A DNA stretch of 31,134 nucleotides from assembly GCA_002392505.1 (NCBI GenBank), contig DGHD01000035.1, positions 1 through 31,134 of the forward strand, written 5' to 3'. Of this stretch, positions 15,404 through 23,806 are shown piece after piece (positions within the stretch are counted from its first letter, which is position 1; each line of letters begins with the position of its first letter). The notes under the pieces were generated by a model. That model worked only from the letters and a program-made list of their open reading frames with translations, had not been told where the DNA came from and made no database searches. A program made the translations under genes and the position numbers. The stretch is from Christensenella sp. UBA3857. Lineage in GTDB: Bacteria; Bacillota; Clostridia; Christensenellales; CAG-138.

Positions 15404-16825
15404 ATGGCAGGATTCACATACAGGATAGAAAGCTTCCGCGGGCTCGACCAAAGCCGCGACGAAAGCCTTATTTCGCCCGCGTACTCGCCCGACGCAATGA
15501 ATATGGACGCCTCGGACGGCGATCTTGCCGTCACGAAGGGCTTTTCCAAGCTCCTTTCCGCGCCGGTGCCCGTGGTCGGCACGAGCGGCGTCGACCGGAT
15601 CTGCTTCTTCCGCAACTCCTCGACGGAGATACCCCTCGCGCTCTCGGGCGGCTACATCTACCGCTATGACTCCGACGAGGACGAATGGGTGCACGCGTAT
15701 TCGTACCCGCTCGTGCTGGAGCGCAGGCACTATTCCGTGCTTATGACCAGGATAGGCATGACGGATTACATGCTCATCGCAGACGGCGTAAACAGCATAT
15801 TGAAGTTCGACGGCGAGACGTTCTCGCTCTTCGGCTCGGAGGAGGCGTGCTCGAATATCGAGGTGAGCTATATCGCCATGTTCCGCGGCAGGCTCTTCGC
15901 CGCCGGAAATTTCGATCACCCCAACAGGCTCTATTACTCAAAGCTGCCGGGCGGCGACAGGACCATCGAGGATTGGGGTCCCGATGAGGATTCGCCCGCT
16001 GTCGAGGGCGGACACGTGGAGATCGGCACGACCTCCGGCGATCCCATCACGGCGATCTGCGCGATATCCAATCAGCTGCTCATATTCAAGAAGAACAGCA
16101 TTTACAGGCTCATCGGCGACAGACCTTCGAATTATAATATAGAGCTCATCAAGACCGATTCGACTTTCGTTTCGGATACCGCGACCGCGGTCTGGCGCGA
16201 CGTAGTCTATTACGTTACGGAGGGCGGGCTCCACTGCTTCAACGGCGTGGACGCAGCGCCCATGCCCGATGCGCGCATGATAAAGCATATCATGCAAGGC
16301 GCCGATACGACCGACACGCGCATGGCGGTGGCGGGGGACAAGCTGTATTTCACGCTGACGACAGCCGGTGGACCGCGGCTCATAGAGTACGACCTGACCG
16401 AAAGGCGCTATATGCAGTACGGCGGCTTCAGGGCGACCGACGTTGCGGGCAGGGACGGCGGGCTGGTGCTTGCTTCGAGCGAACGCTTTATCGAGAAATG
16501 GGGCGAGGGCGATTCCTTCGACGGCACGCCCATCGAGGCGTATTGGAACACACCGCTGACGGACCTCGGCGACAAATCGGCGATAAAGACGCTCCGCGAG
16601 CTCTATCTTCGAGGCGAGGGCAGGGCTGCGGTCACCGCCGATATCGGCGCGGTCTCGGATGAGTATTCGCTCCTTCTGCCCGCCTCGAGGGCGGAGGTGC
16701 TCGAAACGCCGCTCAAAAACGAGGGAAGGACGCTTCGCCTCCGCTTTGCAAATGAGAACGGGTCGTTCTTCCGCCTGGTCGGAGGGGCGGAGCTCGAAAT
16801 GGGAGTAAGAAGGAGGACCGAATAG
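15404..16825 (+). CDS. Putative phage stopper/beta-propeller protein (P22 gp10-like)
   Basis: The protein (473 aa) starts with FTYRIESFRGLDQSRDESLISPAYSPDAMNM-like sequence, typical of phage proteins that close the packaged-DNA channel or form a tail hub. The body is a series of beta-blades (PLALSGGYIYRYDSD, MLIADGVNSILKFDGETF, LFAAGNFDHPNRLYYSKL, LLIFKKNSIYRLIGD, VYYVTEGGLHCFNG, KLYFTLTTAGGPRLIEYD), consistent with a propeller. The C-terminal 100 residues form a separate beta domain. It would follow an adaptor in a phage morphogenesis order, as here. No portal, terminase or coat gene is nearby. Confidence 0.65.
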   Translation: MAGFTYRIESFRGLDQSRDESLISPAYSPDAMNMDASDGDLAVTKGFSKLLSAPVPVVGTSGVDRICFFRNSSTEIPLALSGGYIYRYDSDEDEWVHAYSYPLVLERRHYSVLMTRIGMTDYMLIADGVNSILKFDGETFSLFGSEEACSNIEVSYIAMFRGRLFAAGNFDHPNRLYYSKLPGGDRTIEDWGPDEDSPAVEGGHVEIGTTSGDPITAICAISNQLLIFKKNSIYRLIGDRPSNYNIELIKTDSTFVSDTATAVWRDVVYYVTEGGLHCFNGVDAAPMPDARMIKHIMQGADTTDTRMAVAGDKLYFTLTTAGGPRLIEYDLTERRYMQYGGFRATDVAGRDGGLVLASSERFIEKWGEGDSFDGTPIEAYWNTPLTDLGDKSAIKTLRELYLRGEGRAAVTADIGAVSDEYSLLLPASRAEVLETPLKNEGRTLRLRFANENGSFFRLVGGAELEMGVRRRTE

Positions 16826-16856
16826 TGCGTAAAAACGGAAAGGAATGTGAAACGAT

Positions 16857-17054
16857 ATGGAAATGAGGGCGCTTTACCCCGTGAACCTTCCCACCGAGCG
16901 CGATGGGGACGACAAAAAAGCCCACGAGGATTGGATAAAAAAGAACGAGAGCTGTCTTAACATAAACTTTTCGCTGATCGCCGAAAAGATCGCCGAGCTG
17001 GAGCTTCGCACGGCGATACTGGAGGAAGCCATGTCGGAGCGAAACCGAGGCTGA
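16857..17054 (+). CDS. Small phage-like coiled-coil protein
   Basis: The protein (65 aa) has a start MEMRALYPVNLPTERDGDD, then HEDWIKKNESCLNINFSLIAE, and a heptad-like C-terminal helix (EKIAELELRTAILEEAM). It is the last gene of the cassette, 31 bases after the stopper-like gene, with AAAGGA upstream. No function is recognised. Short helical proteins at this place in phage modules are common, so a virion-assembly origin is likely. Confidence 0.6.
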   Translation: MEMRALYPVNLPTERDGDDKKAHEDWIKKNESCLNINFSLIAEKIAELELRTAILEEAMSERNRG

Positions 17055-17075
17055 TGGGCGGCATGGCGGACGGGG

Positions 17076-17142
17076 AAAAAGCGGCAAGCCGCCGTAAAAT
17101 GCGTGCAAAAAGGGGAGGACTGTGTATGCGGCAGTCCTCCCC
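17076..17142. terminator. Double hairpin terminator between the phage-like cassette and the ABC permease
   Basis: GGGGAGGACTG (17112-17122) pairs with CAGTCCTCCCC (17132-17142); on the minus strand it is followed by a T-run. A second small hairpin (17081-17085/17088-17092) is also followed by TTTTT on the minus strand (17080-17076). Both chiefly end the minus-strand unit; the larger also suits the plus-strand cassette. Confidence 0.8.
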
Positions 17143-17169
17143 GTATTCATTTCGTTCGCGTATCGCTCG

Positions 17170-19557
17170 TTATTCGACGTCCTTGAGCGCCTCGACCATA
17201 TCGATCTTCCTGTTCTTCCGCGCGACCATAACGCCCACCAGCAGCGATACCCCGAAGGTCAGCAGTATCGAGACGATGTACGTTACGGGGCCGAGCGTCA
17301 TCTTCAGCTCGTATTCGGATGCGAGCGCTTTCTGCAGCCAATAGAGCACGGCGACTCCCGCAGGCAGACCTATTATGACGCCTATGATCGTCAGCCAGAT
17401 GTTCTGCGATATCAGCAGTCTGCCTATCTTGCCGCTCCTGAAGCCGAGAACCTTCAGCGTCGCAAGCTCCCTTGAACGCTCCACGTAGCTCATTATGCCG
17501 AGGTTGTAAAGCACCACTATGCCGAGTATCACCGCGGCGACTACGAGTATTATCACCATGCCGTCGAGTATCTTCACAAAGCTTGCGAAGCTGTCCATAA
17601 GCTGGCGCTTATCCTGTTTGCCGGAGATGAGCCCGGAAGCGGGTATGCTGCCGGAAGACCGGTTCGTATAGACGGCTGAAACGCTGTGGTCTATGCCCAG
17701 CTCATCCGCGAGCTTTTCGGTCATCGTGACCGTTTCGGTCATAATGGAGCGGTTGTAGCCGACCACCTTCACGCGGTACGTCTTCTCGCTCCCGTACGGC
17801 GAAAACTCGATCCAGTCGCCTATCTTCGCCTTGTTCGCAAGCCTGAGACAGAGATATACGCCGTCGTCGCTCAGCTCGATCGGGCGGTTGGATCTGTCGA
17901 CTATGTCGATGAGTCCCTTTTCGTTGCTGACAATATCGAGCGTCGCGGTATAGCCGTCTATCGAAATGCCGGAATAGCTTTCCCAGTCGCCGTCAAGCTC
18001 GTCTATGAGCTCCTTCACCGCTTCCGGGTCCGCCTGCTCGGCAAGATTGACCTTCGTCGCGTAGTGGGATACGCCGTTTTCGAGCAGATCGAGGAAGCTG
18101 CTCATAGTGTCCCGCATGCCGAGACCGCCGACAAGGAGTATCATGCAGCCGACGATGCCGAGGAGCGTCATTGCGAAACGGCTCTTGTGCCGCATGAGAT
18201 CGCGCAGGTTCCATTTGACCGAAAAGCCCAGCTTGTCAAACCCCGGGAGCTTTTCTATAAAGGACTTCTTTATATTGCTCGGGATGTACGGACGGAGCGC
18301 GTCGGCGGCGGTGCCCTTGAGCTGCGCCCTTACCGAAAGGAAGCTGATCAGCGCGAGCAGCGCTGTCGTGCCGAAGAGTACCGGGTAACAGAACGCGGGA
18401 ACGACCGAAGTCCAGTCGGGCATGTCGAAATACGTGCCCATCATGCCGCCTTCGCTCATTATCGCCCTGCAGACGAAGTATCCCAGCACCGCTCCGAGAG
18501 CCGTACCGCAAATACCGATAAACAGACCGTACACCGAGTAGTGCAGGAGTATCGTCCTGTTCTTGAAGCCGAGCGCCTTGAGAATGCCTATCTGGGTCTT
18601 TTCCTTCGCGGCTATGCGGTGCATCGTCGTGACCATCGTCAGCACGGCGATGGCAAGGAAGAGCACGGGCAGTATCGAGCCCATCGTCTTGCCCTCCGTG
18701 GCTTCGCCCATAGCCTCCTTGTAAACGATATGGTCGCTCTTCGGGACCACCATCAGCGTCCGTCCGAGCTTTTCTTTTACCGCGTCCTCAAGCTCGGTCT
18801 TGTCCATTCCGGAACGCAGGTTTATCTGGGAGAAGACCTTGTCGGACGCCTGCTCGAGCATATCGTCCGTGTAAAGAGCCTTCGCCTGCTCCTCGGCGGC
18901 GTCCGGCGAAAGCCCGGCGCTCTGAAGCTCTTCCGCGATATCCGCCGTGATCCTTTCTTTAAGCGTCTCCCTGAGCTTCGCGGGGGAGATGTACGCGAAT
19001 CCGAACACGCTGTAATCGGGCATGACCTGGTTGTCGTCCGCAACGCAGATCATATGCTCGCCGGATTTAATCAGACCGACCGTTTCGCCGGTCATCTCCG
19101 TCCCGTTGAATTCGAGAGTGACGACGTCGCCGAGCGAGATACCGTTTGCCGCGGCGAATTTGTCGGAAAGCCATATGCCGCCGCCGTTCTCGTCGTATGC
19201 GCTGCCGCTCATTACGGTAAATGTCGAGACCGTGTAGTTCTCCGAAACGTCGAGCGCGAGCGCCTTTTTGCTGTCGCCCCTCATCTCGAGGTTGACCGAA
19301 AGATACCTCGTCGCCGCGTCTACGCCGTCGATCGAGGCGATCTTCTCAAGCTCGTCCTTCGTGAAGCCCGTTTCGGAATACAGGCGGAAGTCGGCGTAAT
19401 TCGTATCCTCGAAGAAGTTCAGCACGTCGTATTCGATCGTTTTCCACTCCATGTTGAAGCCGAGGAAAATGCCTATTCCGAGCGTCATCATCACGATCAT
19501 GGAGATGAACTGCGCCTTGTAGCTCCACGCCGTGCGCAGCAGTTTGCGAAGAAGCAT
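17170..19557 (-). CDS. ABC transporter permease, FtsX/MacB family with two FtsX domains
   Basis: Large permease (795 aa). An N-terminal membrane helix (about 11-35) leads into an extracytoplasmic domain (about 40-290). A first FtsX block follows (SILPVLFLAIAVLTMVTTMH then KTQIGILKALGF). A new membrane segment (ALTLLGIVGCMILLVGGLG-like), a second external domain and a C-terminal FtsX block (ILVVAAVILGIVVLYNLGIM, SRELATLKVLGF) complete it. Such permeases act with a MacB-like ATPase in peptide or lipid export, stress response or lipoprotein handling. The ATG at 19557 overlaps the ATPase stop (TGATG). The substrate is unknown. Confidence 0.88.
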   Translation of the reverse strand: MLLRKLLRTAWSYKAQFISMIVMMTLGIGIFLGFNMEWKTIEYDVLNFFEDTNYADFRLYSETGFTKDELEKIASIDGVDAATRYLSVNLEMRGDSKKALALDVSENYTVSTFTVMSGSAYDENGGGIWLSDKFAAANGISLGDVVTLEFNGTEMTGETVGLIKSGEHMICVADDNQVMPDYSVFGFAYISPAKLRETLKERITADIAEELQSAGLSPDAAEEQAKALYTDDMLEQASDKVFSQINLRSGMDKTELEDAVKEKLGRTLMVVPKSDHIVYKEAMGEATEGKTMGSILPVLFLAIAVLTMVTTMHRIAAKEKTQIGILKALGFKNRTILLHYSVYGLFIGICGTALGAVLGYFVCRAIMSEGGMMGTYFDMPDWTSVVPAFCYPVLFGTTALLALISFLSVRAQLKGTAADALRPYIPSNIKKSFIEKLPGFDKLGFSVKWNLRDLMRHKSRFAMTLLGIVGCMILLVGGLGMRDTMSSFLDLLENGVSHYATKVNLAEQADPEAVKELIDELDGDWESYSGISIDGYTATLDIVSNEKGLIDIVDRSNRPIELSDDGVYLCLRLANKAKIGDWIEFSPYGSEKTYRVKVVGYNRSIMTETVTMTEKLADELGIDHSVSAVYTNRSSGSIPASGLISGKQDKRQLMDSFASFVKILDGMVIILVVAAVILGIVVLYNLGIMSYVERSRELATLKVLGFRSGKIGRLLISQNIWLTIIGVIIGLPAGVAVLYWLQKALASEYELKMTLGPVTYIVSILLTFGVSLLVGVMVARKNRKIDMVEALKDVE

Positions 19558-20258
19558 CACCACTCCACCTCGTCAGCGGAAAGCGGGTTTTCCTGCTCCT
19601 CTATCGAGCGGATCTTTCCGTTCTTGACGCGGATCACGACGTCCGCCATCTTTGCGATATTCTGGTTATGCGTGACGATAACGATCGTCTTGCCGTAATT
19701 CTTCGCCATATCCAGCAGCAGCTTCAGCACCATAACGCCCGTTTCGGAATCGAGCGCGCCGGTCGGCTCGTCGCAGAGCAGTATCTTCGGGTTTTTGCAC
19801 AGCGCCCTCGCGATGGATATGCGCTGCTGCTCGCCGCCTGAAAGCTCGGAAGGGAAGTTGTTGAGATGGTCGAGGAGCCCGACCTTCGAGATAGTCTCCT
19901 TCGCGTCGAGCGCATCCCTCGAGATCTCCGAAACGAGCTTCACGTTCTCGTAAACGGTGAGCGTGGGTATCAGGTTGTAAAACTGGAAAACGAATCCGAC
20001 CGTCGAGGCGCGGTAATCCGCAAGCTCGTTGTCGGTCAGCTTCGAGATATCGCCGCCGCATACGGTGATGGTCCCCTCGCTGGGGCTGTCGAGCCCGCCG
20101 AGCAGGTTCAAAAGCGTGCTTTTGCCCGCGCCGGAAGGGCCGAGTATGACTACGAATTTTCCCTCGTCGAGCGTGAAGCTCACGTTGTCGAGCGCGCGCA
20201 GCTCATGGTCGCCGCTCGTATAGATCCTTGAAACGTTCTTGAATTGTACTATGGACAT
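19557..20258 (-). CDS. ABC transporter ATP-binding protein (MacB/LolD-like)
   Basis: ATPase (233 aa) with Walker [10 protein letters not shown] (40-48), Q-loop in [10 protein letters not shown], signature LSGGEQQR, Walker [13 protein letters not shown] and switch His in VTHNQN. It pairs with the overlapping FtsX-type permease. Two ATGs are adjacent (20261 and 20258); GGAGG is better spaced for 20258. It is co-oriented with and about 70 bases after the FeoB-associated gene, separated by a hairpin without T-run, so read-through from the feo genes is possible. Confidence 0.92.
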   Translation of the reverse strand: MSIVQFKNVSRIYTSGDHELRALDNVSFTLDEGKFVVILGPSGAGKSTLLNLLGGLDSPSEGTITVCGGDISKLTDNELADYRASTVGFVFQFYNLIPTLTVYENVKLVSEISRDALDAKETISKVGLLDHLNNFPSELSGGEQQRISIARALCKNPKILLCDEPTGALDSETGVMVLKLLLDMAKNYGKTIVIVTHNQNIAKMADVVIRVKNGKIRSIEEQENPLSADEVEW

Positions 20259-20279
20259 CATTTCCTCCGATCATGATCA

Positions 20280-20323
20280 AGACCCGGGGCAAACGTCATG
20301 GCACGGCGCCTGCTCCCGGGTCT
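20280..20323 (-). other. Hairpin between the feo unit and the ABC genes
   Basis: AGACCCGGG (20280-20288) and CCCGGGTCT (20315-20323) form a 9-bp stem with a partly foldable loop. No T-run follows on the minus strand, so it may be a weak or factor-dependent terminator or a processing site. Confidence 0.45.
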
Positions 20324-20329
20324 CTTCAA

Positions 20330-20509
20330 TTAGCTTTGTTTATCCTTGCAGTACGGGCAGCAGCCCCCGCATGAAGCGCAGTTTCCGGTGCATCCGCCCT
20401 TCTTGCTCTTTTTCTGCTTTATTAGGGCGAACACGGCGATACCAACAAGGATCAGTACTGCGGCTGCGGATATGATAGTCGCCGCGTTTTGCGCGATCCA
20501 TGCAAACAT
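20330..20509 (-). CDS. FeoB-associated Cys-rich membrane protein
   Basis: Translating the minus strand from the ATG at 20509 gives 59 residues: an N-terminal membrane helix (about 9-30, TIISAAAVLILVGIAVFALI), a basic KQKKSKKGG turn, then CTGNCASCGGCCPYC with six cysteines. This is the layout of the FeoB-associated Cys-rich family (PF12669), thought to act with FeoB, perhaps by handling Fe2+ at the inner membrane face. It lies 24 bases after feoB with AAGGAG upstream. Confidence 0.88.
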   Translation of the reverse strand: MFAWIAQNAATIISAAAVLILVGIAVFALIKQKKSKKGGCTGNCASCGGCCPYCKDKQS

Positions 20510-20533
20510 TCGCCTCGAACTCCTTTCATGTTT

Positions 20534-23065
20534 TTATTTGATCTTTACTTCGTGAGTCAGCTTGGTGGCCTCGGAGTACTTCCTGAAGAACAGCATGTAG
20601 ATCATGAAGCCGAGCACCGCGAATGCGGCGACGAGGCTGACGATGTTCACGGCAAGTCCCGCGCCGGTGGCAAGGTTGCCCGTTACAAGGTTGCCGAACT
20701 GGTTGATCATCAGCGCTATCGCATAGGCGAAGCCGCACTCATACGCTATTGCGAACAATGTCCAGCCGGTGTTGTTCATCTCGCGCTTGATGGCGCCCAT
20801 AGCCGCGAAGCAAGGCGCACAGAGCAGGTTGAATACCAGGAACGAGAAGCCCGCGATATGGGGCACGTCGAAGGAGGCGCGGATAGCGGCCCAGTCGCCG
20901 TAGAGTATGCCCATCGTGCCGACGATGTTCTCTTTCGCCACAAGTCCCGTGACGGACGCGACGGCGGCCTTCCAGTTGCCCCAGCCGAGAGGAGCGAATA
21001 TCCATGCGACGCCCCTGCCGATGAAGGCGAGTATGGAGTGCTCCATCTCCTCCTCGGCGAGCATGCGGAACGTGCCGTCGACCCAGCCGAAGAAGGAAGC
21101 GAACCAGACCACTATGGTGGAAAGGAGGATTATCGTGCCCGCCTTCTTGATGAACGACCAGCCGCGCTCCCAGGTGGAACGGAGCACGTTCTTAAGCGTG
21201 GGCATATGGTATGCGGGCAGCTCCATAACGAACGGAGCGGGTTCGCCCGCGAAGCGCCTGGTCTTCTTGAGCATCACGCCGGAGACGATTATCGCCGCCA
21301 TGCCGATGAAATAAGCGGATACCGCTACGAACGGGGATTTGCCGAACAGCGCGCCGGCGATCATGGCAATGAACGGGAGCTTTGCGCCGCAGGGGATGAA
21401 CGTGGTCGTCATTATCGTCATACGGCGGTCGCGCTCGTTTTCGATCGTTCGCGATGCCATTATGCCGGGTATGCCGCAGCCCGTGCCGACGAGCATGGGG
21501 ATGAACGATTTGCCGGAAAGACCGAACCTTCTGAATATGCGGTCGAGCACGAATGCGATACGCGCCATGTAGCCGCAGCCCTCAAGAACAGCCAGCAGGA
21601 AGAACAGCACCAGCATCTGGGGAACGAAGCCCAGCACAGCGCCGACGCCCGCTACGATACCGTCCATGATAAGTCCGTAGAGCCATTCGGGGATCCTGGG
21701 ATTGCCCTCGGAGTCGAGCAGCAGCTTATTGAGCAGCGCGGGTATGCTCGGCACCCAAATGCCGTCGTCGGCGGGATCGGGCTCCTCAAAGCCCTTCTCC
21801 TCAAAGTATGCGACGGCGTCCTTGAACGTCATCGCGTTGGTTTCGTCTTCGGGCGCGTTCTCGGGGATCTTGTCGTAGTAAACCGTGACCTCCGATACCT
21901 CAAGGGTCTCGTCGTCGGTCACTTCGGCGACGGCGGACGCCTTATCGCTCGTGAACCCCTTTATTTCGGAAAGGAGCGCGTCTGCGTCGAAGTCCTCCGC
22001 CTCGAGGTCAAGCTCGAAGCCGTAGGCCGCAAGCGCGTTCGCGGCGGCGGAATAATCGTCCGCTTTCTCTTCGGAGGCCTTGTCGCCTATGCCGAGGAGG
22101 TGGAAGCCGTCGCCGAATACGCCGTCGTTCATCCAGTCGGTCGCCTTTGTTCCGGGTGCGTTGGGAGCCATGGCGATAAAGTAAACGAGGAACATGACGA
22201 GCGCAAATATGGGAAGACCCAGCCAGCGGTTGGTGACGATCTTGTCGATCTTGTCGCTCTTCGTCAGTTTGTTGTCCCTCTTCTTTTTATAACAGGCCCT
22301 CGTGACCTCGGCGATATAGACGTATCGCTCGTTGGTGATTATCGATTCGGCGTCGTCGTCAAGCTCCTTCTCGGCAGCCTGAATGTCCTTCTCGATATGC
22401 GAAAGGGTCGCTTCCGGGATATTCATCGAAGCGAGCACCTTCTCGTCGCGCTCGAATATCTTTATCGCGTACCAGCGCTGCTGCTCCTCGGGCATATTGT
22501 GAACGACCGCCTCCTCTATGTGGGCGAGCGCGTGCTCGACCGTGCCGGAGAAGGTGTGGAGAGGGATCGTCCTGCCGTGATGCGCCGCGTCTATCGCGGC
22601 CTCGGCGGCCTCCTTGACGCCCGTTCCCTTCAGGGCGGAGATCTCGACCACCTTGCAGCCTATCTGACGGGAAAGCTCCGCGATGTTGATCTTGTCACCC
22701 TCTTTTTTGACTATGTCGATCATGTTGACGGCGACGACCACGGGTATGCCGAGCTCCGTCAGCTGCGTGGTCAGGTAAAGGTTCCTCTCAAGATTGGTGC
22801 CGTCGACGATGTTCAGTATCGCGTCGGGACGCTCCTTGATGAGATAATCCCTCGCCACGACCTCTTCGAGAGTGTAGGGGGAGAGGGAGTAGATGCCGGG
22901 AAGGTCGGTGATGGTAACTTCGTCATGCTTCTTGAGCTTGCCTTCCTTCTTTTCGACCGTGACGCCGGGCCAGTTTCCCACGAACTGGTTGGAGCCGGTC
23001 AGCGCGTTGAACAGCGTAGTCTTGCCGCTGTTGGGGTTGCCTGCGAGGGCGATCCTTATACCCAT
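20534..23065 (-). CDS. feoB: Ferrous iron transporter FeoB with a large extracytoplasmic insert
   Basis: GTP-gated Fe2+ importer (843 aa). The N-terminal G domain has GNPNSGKT (9-16), DLPG (54-57), NMID (114-117) and SALKG (143-147). A helical spacer follows, then the first membrane helix (about 281-301). Canonical core motifs appear later: DGIVAGVGAVLGFVPQ, GTGCGIPGIMASRTIE and IPCGAKLP. Between helix 1 and the GVG motif there is an acidic segment of about 155 residues (302-460), much longer than the loop in Escherichia coli FeoB and predicted to face outside. AAAAGGAG precedes the ATG. Confidence 0.95.
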   Translation of the reverse strand: MGIRIALAGNPNSGKTTLFNALTGSNQFVGNWPGVTVEKKEGKLKKHDEVTITDLPGIYSLSPYTLEEVVARDYLIKERPDAILNIVDGTNLERNLYLTTQLTELGIPVVVAVNMIDIVKKEGDKINIAELSRQIGCKVVEISALKGTGVKEAAEAAIDAAHHGRTIPLHTFSGTVEHALAHIEEAVVHNMPEEQQRWYAIKIFERDEKVLASMNIPEATLSHIEKDIQAAEKELDDDAESIITNERYVYIAEVTRACYKKKRDNKLTKSDKIDKIVTNRWLGLPIFALVMFLVYFIAMAPNAPGTKATDWMNDGVFGDGFHLLGIGDKASEEKADDYSAAANALAAYGFELDLEAEDFDADALLSEIKGFTSDKASAVAEVTDDETLEVSEVTVYYDKIPENAPEDETNAMTFKDAVAYFEEKGFEEPDPADDGIWVPSIPALLNKLLLDSEGNPRIPEWLYGLIMDGIVAGVGAVLGFVPQMLVLFFLLAVLEGCGYMARIAFVLDRIFRRFGLSGKSFIPMLVGTGCGIPGIMASRTIENERDRRMTIMTTTFIPCGAKLPFIAMIAGALFGKSPFVAVSAYFIGMAAIIVSGVMLKKTRRFAGEPAPFVMELPAYHMPTLKNVLRSTWERGWSFIKKAGTIILLSTIVVWFASFFGWVDGTFRMLAEEEMEHSILAFIGRGVAWIFAPLGWGNWKAAVASVTGLVAKENIVGTMGILYGDWAAIRASFDVPHIAGFSFLVFNLLCAPCFAAMGAIKREMNNTGWTLFAIAYECGFAYAIALMINQFGNLVTGNLATGAGLAVNIVSLVAAFAVLGFMIYMLFFRKYSEATKLTHEVKIK

Positions 23066-23115
23066 GATTTTACTCCTTTTCTGCTGTCAGCAAATGCCGA
23101 TATTGTACTTGAATA

Positions 23116-23337
23116 TCATTCGACCTCGACCATTTCCGCGTCCGCCTTGCGGATGGAAAGCTCGTAGCCTCTTACGGTGACCTCGATGGGGTCGCCGAGG
23201 GGCGCCACCTTGCGTACGAATACGGGCGTGCGCTTCGTGATCCCCATGTCCATTATGCGGCGCTTTACCGCGCCTTCGCCGTGGAGCTTGACGACCGTCG
23301 CCGTCTCCCCGATCTTAACGTCCCTCAATGTTTTCAT
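23116..23337 (-). CDS. feoA: FeoA family protein (second copy)
   Basis: Small SH3-like cytosolic partner of FeoB (73 aa), with the family signature GEGAVKRRIMDMGITKRTPV and the ending LSIRKADAEMVEV. It lies 50 bases before feoB and 12 bases after the other FeoA gene, so the three form one unit. The start is supported by AAGGAG on the minus strand. FeoA is thought to modulate FeoB activity. Confidence 0.92.
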   Translation of the reverse strand: MKTLRDVKIGETATVVKLHGEGAVKRRIMDMGITKRTPVFVRKVAPLGDPIEVTVRGYELSIRKADAEMVEVE

Positions 23338-23349
23338 ACTGTATCTCCT

Positions 23350-23562
23350 TTATACCATTATTTTTCTTGCAAGTTCGCTGCTAACGGCGATCCGGCTCTC
23401 CTTGACCTTCACGATCAGGTTCCCGCCGAGCTCCGATACGACGCTGACTTCGCCGCCGACGGTGAAGCCGAGATCCTCCAGATGCTTTTTGATCTCCGGA
23501 CTGCCGCCTATCCTTTTGATGATCTGGGGCTGACCCATTTCCGCGTAATTAAGAGGCATCAT
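23350..23562 (-). CDS. feoA: FeoA family protein (first copy)
   Basis: Second type of FeoA (70 aa), divergent from its neighbour: KHLEDLGFTVGGEVSVV matches the FeoA signature and GGNLIVKVKESRIAVSSELARKI the C-terminal half. Tandem FeoA proteins ahead of FeoB are common in Clostridia. The ATG at 23562 is preceded by GGAGG with 6 bases spacing; the next codon is also ATG. It is the first gene after the controlled promoter. Confidence 0.92.
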   Translation of the reverse strand: MMPLNYAEMGQPQIIKRIGGSPEIKKHLEDLGFTVGGEVSVVSELGGNLIVKVKESRIAVSSELARKIMV

Positions 23563-23576
23563 TTTTTCCTCCTTTG

Positions 23577-23596
23577 CGGTAAGCTATTGCTAACCG
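23577..23596. promoter_or_regulatory. DtxR-type operator, box 1 (feoA leader)
   Basis: CGGTAAGC-N4-GCTAACCG, an 8-bp dyad with one mismatch, just upstream of the feoA ribosome site. Confidence 0.65.
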
Positions 23597-23643
23597 AATG
23601 TCCGAAAAATTAGTCGGAAAATGCGCTCCGCATGCCAAAGCGG

Positions 23644-23663
23644 CGGTTAGCATCTTCTAACCG
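23644..23663. promoter_or_regulatory. DtxR-type operator, box 2 (transcription start of feoA)
   Basis: CGGTTAGC-N4-TCTAACCG; CGGTTAG and CTAACCG are perfect complements. It lies directly downstream of the feoA -10 element, at the expected start site. Confidence 0.7.
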
Positions 23664-23669
23664 ACACAT

Positions 23670-23698
23670 ATTATAATTAGCAATGGCTAACTTGTCAA
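23670..23698 (-). promoter_or_regulatory. Promoter of the feo operon
   Basis: On the minus strand TTGACA (23698-23693), a 17-base spacer and TATAAT (23675-23670): a perfect consensus, with operator box 3 filling the spacer. Confidence 0.88.
23674..23693. promoter_or_regulatory. DtxR-type operator, box 3 (between -35 and -10 of feoA)
   Basis: Core TTAGC-AATG-GCTAA (23677-23690) in the promoter spacer. It resembles the TTAGGTTAG half-site of DtxR/IdeR boxes. Confidence 0.7.
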
Positions 23699-23742
23699 TA
23701 GTATTTTTTGATATATTATGATCCGGCGGCGTTTATTATCTA

Positions 23743-23771
23743 TTGAAAAAACGCTTGGAGTGCGCTAAAAT
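23743..23771 (+). promoter_or_regulatory. Promoter of the DtxR-family gene
   Basis: TTGAAA (23743-23748), a 17-base spacer and TAAAAT (23766-23771). It is close to the operators but does not overlap them. Confidence 0.65.
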
Positions 23772-23806
23772 AGCTCATAAGCAATCAACAGACAGGAGTA
23801 TTTATA

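Noticed and set aside
17686..19698. A 670-residue plus-strand open frame opposite the FtsX permease
   Set aside because: Shadow of the permease gene, same reasoning.
20489..23167. An 892-residue plus-strand open frame opposite feoB
   Set aside because: Shadow of FeoB; low-complexity His/Arg/Asp-rich content and no ribosome site.
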